From positions 1 through 64,000 of the forward strand of contig JBDNJM010000040.1 in the NCBI GenBank assembly GCA_041687755.1: DNA of 64,000 nt, given 5' to 3'. This document shows positions 52,613-61,448 of this stretch, piece after piece. This stretch comes from JBDNJM01 sp041687755. Lineage in GTDB: Bacteria; Planctomycetota; UBA1135; GCA-002686595. The notes below the pieces were generated by a model. It saw nothing but the letters and a program-made list of their open reading frames with translations, did not search any database and was not told the DNA's origin. Position 1 is the stretch's first letter. Every line of letters starts with the position of its first letter. Position numbers and translations under genes: made by a program.

Positions 52613-55345
52613 ATGGCAATCAAGAAATCTGAACTCTACTCGTCTCTCTGGGCCAGCTGCGACGAGCTGCGCGGCGGCATGGATGCGAGCCAGTACAAGG
52701 ACTACGTCCTCGTGCTGCTTTTCGTGAAGTACGTGAGCGACAAGTACGCCGACGTGCCCTTCGCTCCCATCACGATCCCCGAGGGCGCGAGCTTCAAGGA
52801 CATGGTCGCCCTCAAGGGCAAGCCCGACATCGGCGATCAGATCAACAAGCGCATCATCGGGCCGCTTTTTGAGGCGAACAAGCTGTCCGACTACCCGGAC
52901 TTCAACGATGCGACGAAGCTCGGCAAAGATAAGGAGAAGGTAGACAGGCTCACCAACCTCATCGCCATCTTCGAGGACCCTGGGCTCGACTTCTCGAAGA
53001 ACCGCGCTGACGGCGACGACATCCTGGGCGATGCCTACGAGTACTTGATGCGGCACTTCGCCACCGAGAGTGGCAAGAGCAAGGGGCAGTTCTACACGCC
53101 TGCCGAGGTCAGCCGCATCATGGCCCAGGCACTCGGCATCCGAGACGCGGAGACGACGAACGACACGACCGTCTACGACCCCACCTGCGGATCGGGTTCG
53201 TTACTGCTCAAGGTCGGAGACGCCGCCAGTGCCAAGGTCACGCTCTACGGGCAAGAAAAGGACGCCGCCACGGCGGGCCTCGCCCGGATGAACATGATCC
53301 TGCACAACAACCCGACGGCGGTCGTGCGTCAGGGCAACACCCTCGCCAGCCCACACTTCACCATCACGTCTGGGGGCCTCAAGACCTTCGACTATGTCGT
53401 CGCCAATCCGCCCTTCAGCGACAAACGCTGGAGCACTGGCCTCGACCCGACGAACGATCCCTACGGTCGCTTCGAGCACTTCGGCGTGCCCCCCCCCAAG
53501 CAGGGAGACTACGCATACCTGCTCCATATCGTCAGCTCCCTCACGAGCACCGGCAAAGGCGCGTGCATTTTGCCGCACGGCGTCCTCTTCCGGGGCAACG
53601 CCGAAGCGGCGATCCGCAAGAATCTCGTCCAGCGCGGCTACATCAAAGCGATCATCGGCCTGCCCGCAAACCTGTTCTACGGAACGGGCATCCCGGCCTG
53701 CATCGTCGTCATCGACAAGGAGCACGCCGCCGCTCGCAGGGGCATCTTCCTGATTGACGCCAGCAAGGGCTTCATAAAGGACGGTCCGAAGAACCGCCTA
53801 CGTGAGCAGGACATCCACAAAATCGTGGACACCTTCACGCGCCAGACAGAAGTCCGACGCTACGCCCGCATGGTTCCCGTCGCGGAGATCAGCGCCCCGA
53901 AGAACGACTTCAACCTGAACCTGCCGCGCTACATCGACAGCACTGAGCCGGAGGACGTGCAGGACATCAACGGGCACTTACGAGGAGGCATCCCCGAGCG
54001 CGACCTTGATGCCCTCAACGTCTACTGGCAGGTCATGCCCGACTTGCGCACCTGCCTGTTCAGGAAGTCCACACATCCCGGATACTTCGAGCTGGTAGAC
54101 ACCGAAATCAGGTCCGCAATCTTCGGCCACAAGGAGTTCGCCGCCTTCAAGACCGGCGTGGACAGACTCTTCAGCAAGTGGAAGGACGCCAACACACCTC
54201 GCCTCAAAGGCTTCGCCGCCGAGACGGCAACCAGCCACCCGAAGGCCCTCATTGAAACGCTCTCCGAGGATCTGCTCGCCGCCTTCGAGCAAGCCGCCCT
54301 GCTCGACCACTACGACATCTACCAACACCTCATGGACTACTGGTTCGAGACCATGCAGGACGATTGCTACCTCATCGCCAGCGATGGCTGGGTAGCAAAG
54401 CCCCACCGCGTGATCGAGACCGTGAAGAGCGGCAAGAAAAAGGGTCAGGAGAAGGACATGGGCTGGGCTTGCGACCTGGTTCCAAAACCGCTCATCGTCG
54501 CTCGTTACTACGCCGAGGAGCAAGCGGCCATTGACTCGCTCGAAACTGACCTCACGACGGTAAGTGCAGAACTGGAGGAACTTGCAGAGGAGAATGGTGG
54601 AGAGGAAGGCGTCCTGAAAGACGTTTCCTCGAAGGCCGATGCCGAGGAGGCATACAAGCAGGCACTTCTCGCCCTTTGGAGCGAAGAGGACAAGCAAGCA
54701 TCTGATGCATACAGCGCACTGGTTACTTCCGCAGATCACCAGAGATCCAGACTCCGAGTGCTGACCGATCACCCGGCCCTATCGGCGCTGAAGAACGCCA
54801 AGGGAAAACTCGTCATGAGGTCGGTGAAGGACCAGCTTGGGACTCTAGAGCTTGGCGATGCTCACGCTGCCCTTTCCGACTACATCGGAACGGACAAGGA
54901 ACAAAAGGAAGCCTCGAAAGCGGCACGTGAACGACTCAGAACGATGGAGTCAGAATTTGTAGCGAGGCTAAGCGAGGCCCCACTCCCTGAAGCTTACGAA
55001 GATCTTCACGCTGCCGTGCTGTATCTCCAACTGCTTGAGACGCAAGCGGCGCTCAAGGCAACGATCAAAGAGGCTGAGAACTCCCTGGACGCCCTCGCCC
55101 ACGATCACTACGTCAAACTCACCGAGGACGAGATCAAGGCGCTTGTGGTGGACGACAAGTGGCTGCCGACCCTCGCGAGCGCCGTGCAGGGCGAACTCGA
55201 CCGCGTATCGCAGACTCTCTCGAACCGCATCCGCCAGCTCGCCGACCGCTACTCCACCCCGCTCCCGCAACTCATCAGTGAAGTCGCCAGGCTCGCCAAC
55301 CACGTGGACCGACATCTCGCGAGGATGGGGGCGGTATGGGAGTGA
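52613..55345 (+). CDS. hsdM: Type I restriction-modification methyltransferase subunit
   Basis: A 910-aa HsdM. The N-terminal HsdM_N helical domain (SSLWASCDELRGGMDASQYK) precedes the N6-adenine methylase domain: GQFYTPAEVSRIM, DPTCGSGSLLLKV (motif I, SAM) and VVANPPFSDKRW (motif IV, NPPF), with GILLPHGVLFR-like GACILPHGVLFRGN. After residue ~450 there is a C-terminal extension of ~400 aa, largely coiled coil (ETDLTTVSAELEELAEENG). Usual HsdM is about 500 aa; this is the long form. It overlaps hsdS by 10 nt. Confidence 0.95.
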   Translation: MAIKKSELYSSLWASCDELRGGMDASQYKDYVLVLLFVKYVSDKYADVPFAPITIPEGASFKDMVALKGKPDIGDQINKRIIGPLFEANKLSDYPDFNDATKLGKDKEKVDRLTNLIAIFEDPGLDFSKNRADGDDILGDAYEYLMRHFATESGKSKGQFYTPAEVSRIMAQALGIRDAETTNDTTVYDPTCGSGSLLLKVGDAASAKVTLYGQEKDAATAGLARMNMILHNNPTAVVRQGNTLASPHFTITSGGLKTFDYVVANPPFSDKRWSTGLDPTNDPYGRFEHFGVPPPKQGDYAYLLHIVSSLTSTGKGACILPHGVLFRGNAEAAIRKNLVQRGYIKAIIGLPANLFYGTGIPACIVVIDKEHAAARRGIFLIDASKGFIKDGPKNRLREQDIHKIVDTFTRQTEVRRYARMVPVAEISAPKNDFNLNLPRYIDSTEPEDVQDINGHLRGGIPERDLDALNVYWQVMPDLRTCLFRKSTHPGYFELVDTEIRSAIFGHKEFAAFKTGVDRLFSKWKDANTPRLKGFAAETATSHPKALIETLSEDLLAAFEQAALLDHYDIYQHLMDYWFETMQDDCYLIASDGWVAKPHRVIETVKSGKKKGQEKDMGWACDLVPKPLIVARYYAEEQAAIDSLETDLTTVSAELEELAEENGGEEGVLKDVSSKADAEEAYKQALLALWSEEDKQASDAYSALVTSADHQRSRLRVLTDHPALSALKNAKGKLVMRSVKDQLGTLELGDAHAALSDYIGTDKEQKEASKAARERLRTMESEFVARLSEAPLPEAYEDLHAAVLYLQLLETQAALKATIKEAENSLDALAHDHYVKLTEDEIKALVVDDKWLPTLASAVQGELDRVSQTLSNRIRQLADRYSTPLPQLISEVARLANHVDRHLARMGAVWE

Positions 55346-56610
55346 AACCCTGCTACGAGCACAAAGAAGTGGTCGTCATTCCGCCTGAGGCGTGGGAGGT
55401 CACAACGCTCGGCGATCTTGGATCAACCTACGGTGGCTTGACGGGCAAGACCAAGGCGGACTTCGGCGATGGCTCTGATCACTACATCACTTTTATGAAT
55501 GTCGTGTCCAACGTAGTTATCGACTGCGAGACATTCGAGCGAGTGAGAATATCCTCCGGTGAGTCACAGAATCGGGTCGTGATGGGTGACTTGCTATTCA
55601 ATGGCTCATCCGAGACACCTGAAGAGGTGGCCTTGTGCGCTGTGCTTGCAGCTGACGTTTCAGATCTCTACCTGAACAGCTTCTGCTTCGGCTTCCGGTT
55701 TCGCGCTGGTGCGGAGGCTGATGGGCTGTTCTTGGCCTACTACCTCAGGAGCAGTGAAGGGCGGGAACTAATGAAGTCGCTCGCTCAGGGTTCGACTCGC
55801 TACAACCTGTCCAAGGTTGCACTACTCAAGTCACCGCTCTGCCTGCCGCGCATCTCCGAACAAGCCGAGATCGCGGAGGCGTTGAGCGATGTGGATGCGC
55901 TGCTGGCCGCGCTGGACCGGCTCCTCACCAAGAAGCGCGACCTCAAGCAGGCCGCCATGCAGCAACTCCTCACTGGCCAAACCCGCCTCCCCGGCTTCCA
56001 CGACGAGTGGGAGGTGAAGGCGCTCGGCGATCTTGGATCAACCTACGGTGGCTTGACGGGCAAGACCAAGGCGGACTTCGGCGATGGCTCTGATCACTAC
56101 ATCTCCTTCATGAATGTCGTGTCTAACGTAGTCATCGACTGCCGCACGTTCGAGCGAGTGCGGATCTCACCAAGTGAGTCACAGAATCGTGTCGTGAAGG
56201 GTGATCTGCTCTTCAATGGCTCGTCCGAGACACCTGAAGAAGTGGCCTTGTGCGCTGTGCTTGCAGCTGACGTTTCAGATCTGTACCTGAACAGCTTCTG
56301 CTTCGGCTTCCGGTTTCGCGCTGGTGCGGAGGCTGATGGGCTGTTCTTGGCCTACTACCTCAGGAGCAGTGAAGGGCGGGAACTAATGAAGTCGCTCGCT
56401 CAGGGTTCGACTCGCTACAACCTCTCCAAGGTTGCGCTACTCAAGTCACCGCTCCGCCTGCCGTGCATCTCCGAACAAACCGAGATCTCCGCAGTTATCG
56501 CGGACATGGACACGGAATTGGCGCTGCTTGAGCAGCGGATGGCCAAGACCCGCGACCTCAAGCACGGCATGATGCAGGAACTGCTCACCGGGAGGACGCG
56601 GCTCGTATGA
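55336..56610 (+). CDS. hsdS: Type I restriction-modification specificity subunit with twin TRDs
   Basis: A 424-aa HsdS in the order TRD1 - coiled spacer (DALLAALDRLLTKKRDLKQA) - TRD2 - spacer (TELALLEQRMAKTRDLKHGM). TRD1 and TRD2 are almost the same: across about 155 residues from LGDLGSTYGG to EQ(A/T)EI I count 8 substitutions and no gaps. Normal HsdS has unrelated TRDs that read two different half sites. Identical TRDs predict a symmetric, palindromic bipartite target. The ATG overlaps the hsdM stop by 10 nt; the stop overlaps a 26-aa ORF (ATGA). Confidence 0.93.
   Translation: MGVKPCYEHKEVVVIPPEAWEVTTLGDLGSTYGGLTGKTKADFGDGSDHYITFMNVVSNVVIDCETFERVRISSGESQNRVVMGDLLFNGSSETPEEVALCAVLAADVSDLYLNSFCFGFRFRAGAEADGLFLAYYLRSSEGRELMKSLAQGSTRYNLSKVALLKSPLCLPRISEQAEIAEALSDVDALLAALDRLLTKKRDLKQAAMQQLLTGQTRLPGFHDEWEVKALGDLGSTYGGLTGKTKADFGDGSDHYISFMNVVSNVVIDCRTFERVRISPSESQNRVVKGDLLFNGSSETPEEVALCAVLAADVSDLYLNSFCFGFRFRAGAEADGLFLAYYLRSSEGRELMKSLAQGSTRYNLSKVALLKSPLRLPCISEQTEISAVIADMDTELALLEQRMAKTRDLKHGMMQELLTGRTRLV
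55406..56487 (+). repeat. Internal direct repeat in hsdS (two 467-bp copies)
   Basis: Copies 55406-55872 and 56021-56487 run at a constant offset of 615 nt (205 codons) without indels and differ by scattered single bases. Long identical blocks (for example the stretch around GCTCTGATCACTACATC) show a recent duplication or gene conversion within hsdS. Confidence 0.9.
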
Positions 56611-56687
56611 AGTGCTCCTCTAGCCCGCCCCATTTCCACGACACGCGCTTGAGCCCTGGCACCCTACTGATGGAGGCCACGGCATGA
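56607..56687 (+). CDS. 26-aa ORF bridging hsdS and hsdR
   Basis: An ATG that overlaps the hsdS stop (ATGA, 56607-56610) opens a frame MKCSSSPPHF...LLMEATA, whose own stop overlaps the hsdR ATG (ATGA, 56684-56687). Both junctions are 4-nt overlaps in the same style as the other coupled genes here. It may serve mainly to carry ribosomes from hsdS to hsdR across the 73-nt gap, or be a tiny subunit. No homologues known to me. Confidence 0.55.
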   Translation: MKCSSSPPHFHDTRLSPGTLLMEATA

Positions 56688-59600
56688 GCGGCGTAGGAAA
56701 CCCCGAGCGAGTCACGCAGAATAGGGTTGCCGCCCTGTTCCGTGACGAGCTGAAGTACCAACACCTCGGCGACTGGACCGACCGACCAAGCAACAGCAAC
56801 GTCGAAGAGGAGCTGCTCTCAGCGTACTTGGCTGGGCGCGACTACTCACCGGCTCAAATCGCGAAGGTCCTTCACGGACTCCGCTCCGAAGCAAACAACG
56901 CTAACCGCAGCCTGTACGAGAACAACAAGCAGGTCTATGGCCTGTTGCGATACGGCGTGCCAGTCAAGGTCGAGGCGGGCCGGGTCACCGAGACAGTGAA
57001 GGTGATCGACTGGGATCATCCCGAGCGAAATGACTTCGCAATCGCCGAGGAAGTCACGCTACGAGGCAATCGCGAGCGCAGACCGGATCTCGTGCTCTAT
57101 GTCAATGGGATCGCCGTGGGTGTGATCGAGCTGAAGAACAGTCGGGTCTCCATCGGCGACGGAATCCGGCAGAACCTCTCGAACCAACAGCCGGAGTTCA
57201 ACGCTTGGTTCTTCAGCACGGTGCAGCTGGTCTTTGCTGGCAATGACTCCGAGGGCCTCCAGTACGGTGCAATTGGCACTGAGGAAAAGTACTACCTCAA
57301 GTGGAAAGAGGACGAGGCGGACAACAGCCGCTTCAAGCTCGACAAGTACCTGCTCAAGATGTGCAACAAGGCGCGCTTGATCGAACTGATGCACGACTTT
57401 GTGCTGTTCGACGGAGGCGTCAAGAAACTACCCCGCGTCCACCAATACTTCGGCATCAAGGCCGCGCAACAGCAGGTGGACGCCTACAAGGGCGGGATAA
57501 TCTGGCACACGCAGGGCAGCGGCAAGAGCATCGTGATGGTGCTCCTCGCCAAGTGGATACTGGAGAACAAGCCCAATGCCCGAATCGTGATCGTCACGGA
57601 CCGTGATGAGTTGGACAAACAGATCGAGGGCGTCTTCACCGAAGCAGGTGAGGAAATCGTCCGCACTAGCAGCGGTCGCGACCTGATGGGAATGCTGGGG
57701 CAAGCGAAGCCACGCCTACTCTGTTCCCTCGTCCACAAGTTCGGCAAGAAGGACGTGGACGACTTCGAGCAGTACATCAAGGAGCTGAAGGATCAACCGT
57801 CCCGGACTGTCGGTGAGATCTTCGTCTTCGTGGACGAGTGTCATCGCACTCAGAGCGGCAAGCTACACCGGACGATGAAGGCGATCATGCCCAACGCAGT
57901 CTTCATTGGCTTCACCGGCACGCCCCTGCTCAAGAAGGACAAGCAGACGAGCCTCGAAGTATTCGGCGGCTACATCCATACCTACAAGTTCAGCGAGGCC
58001 GTTGAGGACAAGGTCATACTCGACCTCGTGTACGAGGCCCGCAACATCGACCAACGACTCGGGTCCGAGGCGAAGATCGACGATTGGTTCGATGCCAAGA
58101 CCAAGGGCTTGAACGATTGGCAGAAGGCTGCCCTTCGTGAGCAATGGGGAACGATGCAGAACGTCCTCAGTTCCCGCTCGCGAATGGAACGGGTCGTGAG
58201 CGACATCGTCTTCGACTTCAGCGTCAAGCCACGCCTCTCCAACCATCGAGGCAATGCGATTCTGGTTGCCTCCAGCATCTACGAGGCGTGCAAGTACTTC
58301 GAGCTGTTCCAGAGGACCGCGTTCAAGGGCAAGTGCGCAATCGTCACCTCCTACAACCCGCAGGCCAGAGACGTGACCCTGGAGGAGACTGGCGCAAACA
58401 CAGAGACCGACAAGCAGTTCATCTTCAGCACGTACACCGAACTCCTGGAGGGCGTCGATGCCCTTGCCGGGATGAGCCAGACCGAGACGTACGAGGACAA
58501 GGCGAAGGCTCTGTTCAAGAAGGAGCCCGCGAACATGCGCCTCCTGGTCGTCGTGGACAAACTGCTTACCGGCTTCGACGCGCCGGGCTGCACGTACCTC
58601 TACATCGACAAGTCGATGCAGGACCACGGCCTGTTTCAGGCGATTTGCCGGACCAACCGACTCGATGGCGAAGACAAGGACTTCGGCTACATCGTTGACT
58701 ACAAGGACCTTTTCAAGAAGGTTGAGAACGCAATCGCCGTTTACACGTCCGAACTGGACCACGACGCTGGCGAAGCTGACCCTGGGATCCTGTTGCAGGA
58801 GCGGCTCAAGATGGGTCGTGAACGCCTGGACGGCGCGCTCGAATCGGCGGCTCTGATTTGCGAGCCGGTGCAACCTCCCAAGGGAGAGTTGGAGCACATC
58901 CACTACTTCTGTGGCAACACAGAGATCCCTGCTGAGCTGACCGAACGCGAACCACGGCGGGTGGCACTCTATAAGTCCACCGTGGCGCTGGTGCGTGCCT
59001 TCGCCAGCATCGCGGACGAGCTTGAGAGGGCCGGGTACAGTCTGGAGGATGTCACGCGCATCAAGCGGGACCTCGCTCGTTATCTGAAGCTCCGAGAGAT
59101 CATCCGTCGTGCGAGCGGCGAGACAATCGACTTGAAGGCTTACGAAGCGGACATGCGCCACCTCATCGACACGTACATCGAGGCCGATGAGCAGAGGACG
59201 ATCTCCCCCTTCGATGGAATGTCGCTCCTGGAACTGATCGTCAAGACTGGCATCTCAGAGGCAATCCAGGCGTTGCCCGATGGGCTCAAAGGCAACAAGG
59301 AGGCAGTCGCCGAGACGATTGCCAATAATGTTCGCAGTACGATCATCAAGGAGCATCTGAATGACCCGGCCTACTACGACCGGATGTCCAAGTTACTGGA
59401 TGAGATCATCTCGGACCTGAAGGCGAAGCGCCTCGACTACGAAGACTACCTCAAGGGCATCGCCGACTTGGCGAAGCGAGTGACAAGCGGTCACGATGAA
59501 GGCGCTCCCCAGCAGCTCTCCACTCCAGGGTTGCGTGCTCTCTTCAACAACTTGACGGCAACCGAATGCCACAGCCCGGCTGAAGCTGTTCACGAGCCAT

Positions 59601-59806
59601 CGCCAGCGTACGGAGACTCCGAGGAAGCCCGAATCAAGCTATCCCTTGATATTGACGCCGAGGTGAAGCGGGTGCGGCCAGACGGGTGGCGAGGGCACCA
59701 AGCGAAGGAGAACGCGATCAAGCGGGCGCTGCTGCCGTTGCTCGACAATGACGTGGCGGAGGTCGAGCGCATGTTCCTGATCATCAAGCAGCAGCCCGAG
59801 TACTGA
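56684..59806 (+). CDS. hsdR: Type I restriction-modification restriction subunit
   Basis: A 1040-aa HsdR. The N-terminal nuclease domain has RPDLVLYVNGIAVGVIELKN with the PD-(D/E)xK residues D...E-L-K; the SF2 motor has HTQGSGKSIVM (Walker A), VDECHRTQSGKL (DExH-type box II), GFTGTPLLKKD and KLLTGFDAPGC plus QAICRTNR (motifs V-VI). The C-terminal ~250 aa are the helical HsdM-contact domain. The ATG overlaps the bridging ORF stop. With HsdM and HsdS it forms the complete restriction complex that translocates and cuts unmodified DNA. Confidence 0.95.
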   Translation: MSGVGNPERVTQNRVAALFRDELKYQHLGDWTDRPSNSNVEEELLSAYLAGRDYSPAQIAKVLHGLRSEANNANRSLYENNKQVYGLLRYGVPVKVEAGRVTETVKVIDWDHPERNDFAIAEEVTLRGNRERRPDLVLYVNGIAVGVIELKNSRVSIGDGIRQNLSNQQPEFNAWFFSTVQLVFAGNDSEGLQYGAIGTEEKYYLKWKEDEADNSRFKLDKYLLKMCNKARLIELMHDFVLFDGGVKKLPRVHQYFGIKAAQQQVDAYKGGIIWHTQGSGKSIVMVLLAKWILENKPNARIVIVTDRDELDKQIEGVFTEAGEEIVRTSSGRDLMGMLGQAKPRLLCSLVHKFGKKDVDDFEQYIKELKDQPSRTVGEIFVFVDECHRTQSGKLHRTMKAIMPNAVFIGFTGTPLLKKDKQTSLEVFGGYIHTYKFSEAVEDKVILDLVYEARNIDQRLGSEAKIDDWFDAKTKGLNDWQKAALREQWGTMQNVLSSRSRMERVVSDIVFDFSVKPRLSNHRGNAILVASSIYEACKYFELFQRTAFKGKCAIVTSYNPQARDVTLEETGANTETDKQFIFSTYTELLEGVDALAGMSQTETYEDKAKALFKKEPANMRLLVVVDKLLTGFDAPGCTYLYIDKSMQDHGLFQAICRTNRLDGEDKDFGYIVDYKDLFKKVENAIAVYTSELDHDAGEADPGILLQERLKMGRERLDGALESAALICEPVQPPKGELEHIHYFCGNTEIPAELTEREPRRVALYKSTVALVRAFASIADELERAGYSLEDVTRIKRDLARYLKLREIIRRASGETIDLKAYEADMRHLIDTYIEADEQRTISPFDGMSLLELIVKTGISEAIQALPDGLKGNKEAVAETIANNVRSTIIKEHLNDPAYYDRMSKLLDEIISDLKAKRLDYEDYLKGIADLAKRVTSGHDEGAPQQLSTPGLRALFNNLTATECHSPAEAVHEPSPAYGDSEEARIKLSLDIDAEVKRVRPDGWRGHQAKENAIKRALLPLLDNDVAEVERMFLIIKQQPEY

Positions 59807-60522
59807 TGGCCGTGACTATGGAACTGGGCGGAATCACTGTCGATGTCGTGAGGAAAGACATCAAGAACATCCATCTCAGCGTTTACCCGCCGACGGGGAG
59901 AGTTCGGATCTCAGCTCCAGACCGGATGAGCATCGAGACGATCCGGCTGTTCGCGATCTCCAGGCTGGGTTGGATCAAGAAGCAGCAGGAGGAGGTCGGC
60001 AAGCAAGAGCGTGAGCCCAAGCGAGAGTACCTGGATCGCGAGAGCCACTACGTCTGGGGAAGTCGTTACCTGCTCAAGGTCGTCGAGCGGGATGCTGCTC
60101 CCCAGGTAATGGTTCAACACGACACGCTCCTGCTCCAGGTTCGGCCCGGCGCGGACGCCACGGTGCACGAGTCCGTCCTCGCGACCTGGTACCGGCAGCT
60201 TCTCAAGATCGAGATCGCACGCCTAGTGAAGGTGTGGGAGCCTCGGCTCTCAGTAACGGTGAGTGGGGTCTTTGTGCAGCAGATGAAGACGAAGTGGGGT
60301 AGCTGCAATCCGGCATCCGGCACGATTCGCTTGAACACAGAGCTGGCGAAGAAGCCCAAGGAGTGTCTGGAGTACATCGTGGTGCACGAGATGGCGCACC
60401 TCATCGAGCGAACACACGGCCCACGCTTCGTCGCGACGATAGATCGGGTCATGCCTACGTGGCGAGAGACGCAAGACCTACTCAAGCGGCTCCCCGTCAG
60501 CCATCAGGAGTGGAGCTACTGA
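59806..60522 (+). CDS. YgjP/M48-like metallopeptidase in the hsd operon
   Basis: A 238-aa protein of the YgjP (WLM/M48-like, DUF45) family. Its zinc-binding motif is VVHEMAHLIERTHGPRF (HExxH with a third His); QMKTKWGSCNPASGTIRLN is the conserved WGSC block. The ATG shares one base with the hsdR stop (TGATG), so it is translated with the R-M genes. Such proteins often accompany hsdR; they may control restriction-subunit turnover, which is inference. Confidence 0.88.
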   Translation: MAVTMELGGITVDVVRKDIKNIHLSVYPPTGRVRISAPDRMSIETIRLFAISRLGWIKKQQEEVGKQEREPKREYLDRESHYVWGSRYLLKVVERDAAPQVMVQHDTLLLQVRPGADATVHESVLATWYRQLLKIEIARLVKVWEPRLSVTVSGVFVQQMKTKWGSCNPASGTIRLNTELAKKPKECLEYIVVHEMAHLIERTHGPRFVATIDRVMPTWRETQDLLKRLPVSHQEWSY

Positions 60523-60577
60523 TCGCCGCCGCTCCGCTGCCAGCCACTGCCAACAGCCCCAGGGGCGTAGACTGAGT

Positions 60578-60596
60578 TCTGAACACAGTGTTCAGA
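60578..60596. promoter_or_regulatory. Palindrome CTGAACAC-A-GTGTTCAG
   Basis: An 8-bp perfect inverted repeat around one base, at about 60580-60596, between the end of the hsd operon and the tyrosine recombinase stop. Its core is the right copy of the 12-mer found at 51919. Could be an operator, a recombination core or a weak hairpin. Confidence 0.5.
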
Positions 60597-60626
60597 CGTT
60601 GCGGCAGATTGCCCCGTGCGCACGAA

Positions 60627-61289
60627 TTACGTGCAATCTGCCAACAACTGTTCTGCCTCGGCTGGTACAGGCCGCGATGCGATGGTCTCCAGTAGCTCCG
60701 CCGGAGAAATGTGATCGAGATACCTGCTCGTGACGGCGAGGCTGGAATGGCCGAGCTGCTTCTGAATCTGGTTCATCGGCACACCTTCACGCGCAAGTTC
60801 GGCAGCGAACGTGTGACGCAGGCCGTGTGCATGGACGCGCTTGGCAAGGCCCCCCTTGCGAGCGAGTCGCGGGAGTAGGGCGCGGACGTAGGACGGAATC
60901 ATCGCCTGCCCCTGCAAGGTGCAGAAGAGCGGTGCGCTTGCCGGGAGCGTTCGCTTCCCCCGAACGTCGAGCCAGCGGTCGATCACTGCAAACGCCATCG
61001 GATCGAGTCCGACGGTCCTAGCTTTGCCGCCCTTGCCGTTCAGCACCTGGACGGAACCCTGGGCGCGATCCAGATCACGCGGTTTCAGGGCAAGGGCTTC
61101 AGAGATGCGAAGACCAGCCCGCCAGAGCATCAGTAGCAGCGCCCGGTTTCGTACGCCCGACGGCGCGGTGCTGGAGCAAGCGGTTACCAAGGCGAGTACT
61201 TCCCTGGCCTCCAGAATCTCAACGGGCCGCGCCCGCTTGGATTCTCCCTTCCGGGAGGATCCCGCCTGTTTAGTGTCGTTTCTAGTCAT
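60627..61289 (-). CDS. Short tyrosine recombinase (phage-integrase family)
   Basis: A 220-aa tyrosine recombinase (ATG at 61289, MTRNDTKQAGSS; a GTG at 61349 would add 20 aa). It shows the catalytic Arg in GLRISEALAL, Lys in NGKGGKAR, HGLRHTFAAEL, LGHSSLAVTS and Tyr in RYLDH. The N-terminal arm-binding and core-binding domains are missing or reduced to ~25 basic residues, as in small integron- or transposon-type recombinases. Repeats at 61273-61356 lie across its start. It could mobilise the R-M module. Confidence 0.85.
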   Translation of the reverse strand: MTRNDTKQAGSSRKGESKRARPVEILEAREVLALVTACSSTAPSGVRNRALLLMLWRAGLRISEALALKPRDLDRAQGSVQVLNGKGGKARTVGLDPMAFAVIDRWLDVRGKRTLPASAPLFCTLQGQAMIPSYVRALLPRLARKGGLAKRVHAHGLRHTFAAELAREGVPMNQIQKQLGHSSLAVTSRYLDHISPAELLETIASRPVPAEAEQLLADCT

Positions 61290-61356
61290 TACTGACACTC
61301 TATCGAAAGGTCTAGGGGGCATACTCCATCCCTTCAGCAGAAACGACACTCTTTCG
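61273..61356. promoter_or_regulatory. Inverted and direct repeats across the integrase start
   Basis: GTGTCGTTTCT (61273-61283) is inverted at 61339-61349 (AGAAACGACAC), and GACACTCTATCG (61294-61305) is repeated directly as GACACTCTTTCG (61345-61356). This cluster lies at the integrase 5' end and is a good candidate for recombinase binding sites or an autoregulatory operator. Confidence 0.55.
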
Positions 61357-61448
61357 CACGCAGTGGGAATCCACTGAGACGGCAGATCCTCCGCAAGGGG
61401 ACGCCAGATCAGACGCTTGGGGCGAGAGTCCAGCCCCCAGGAAACAGC

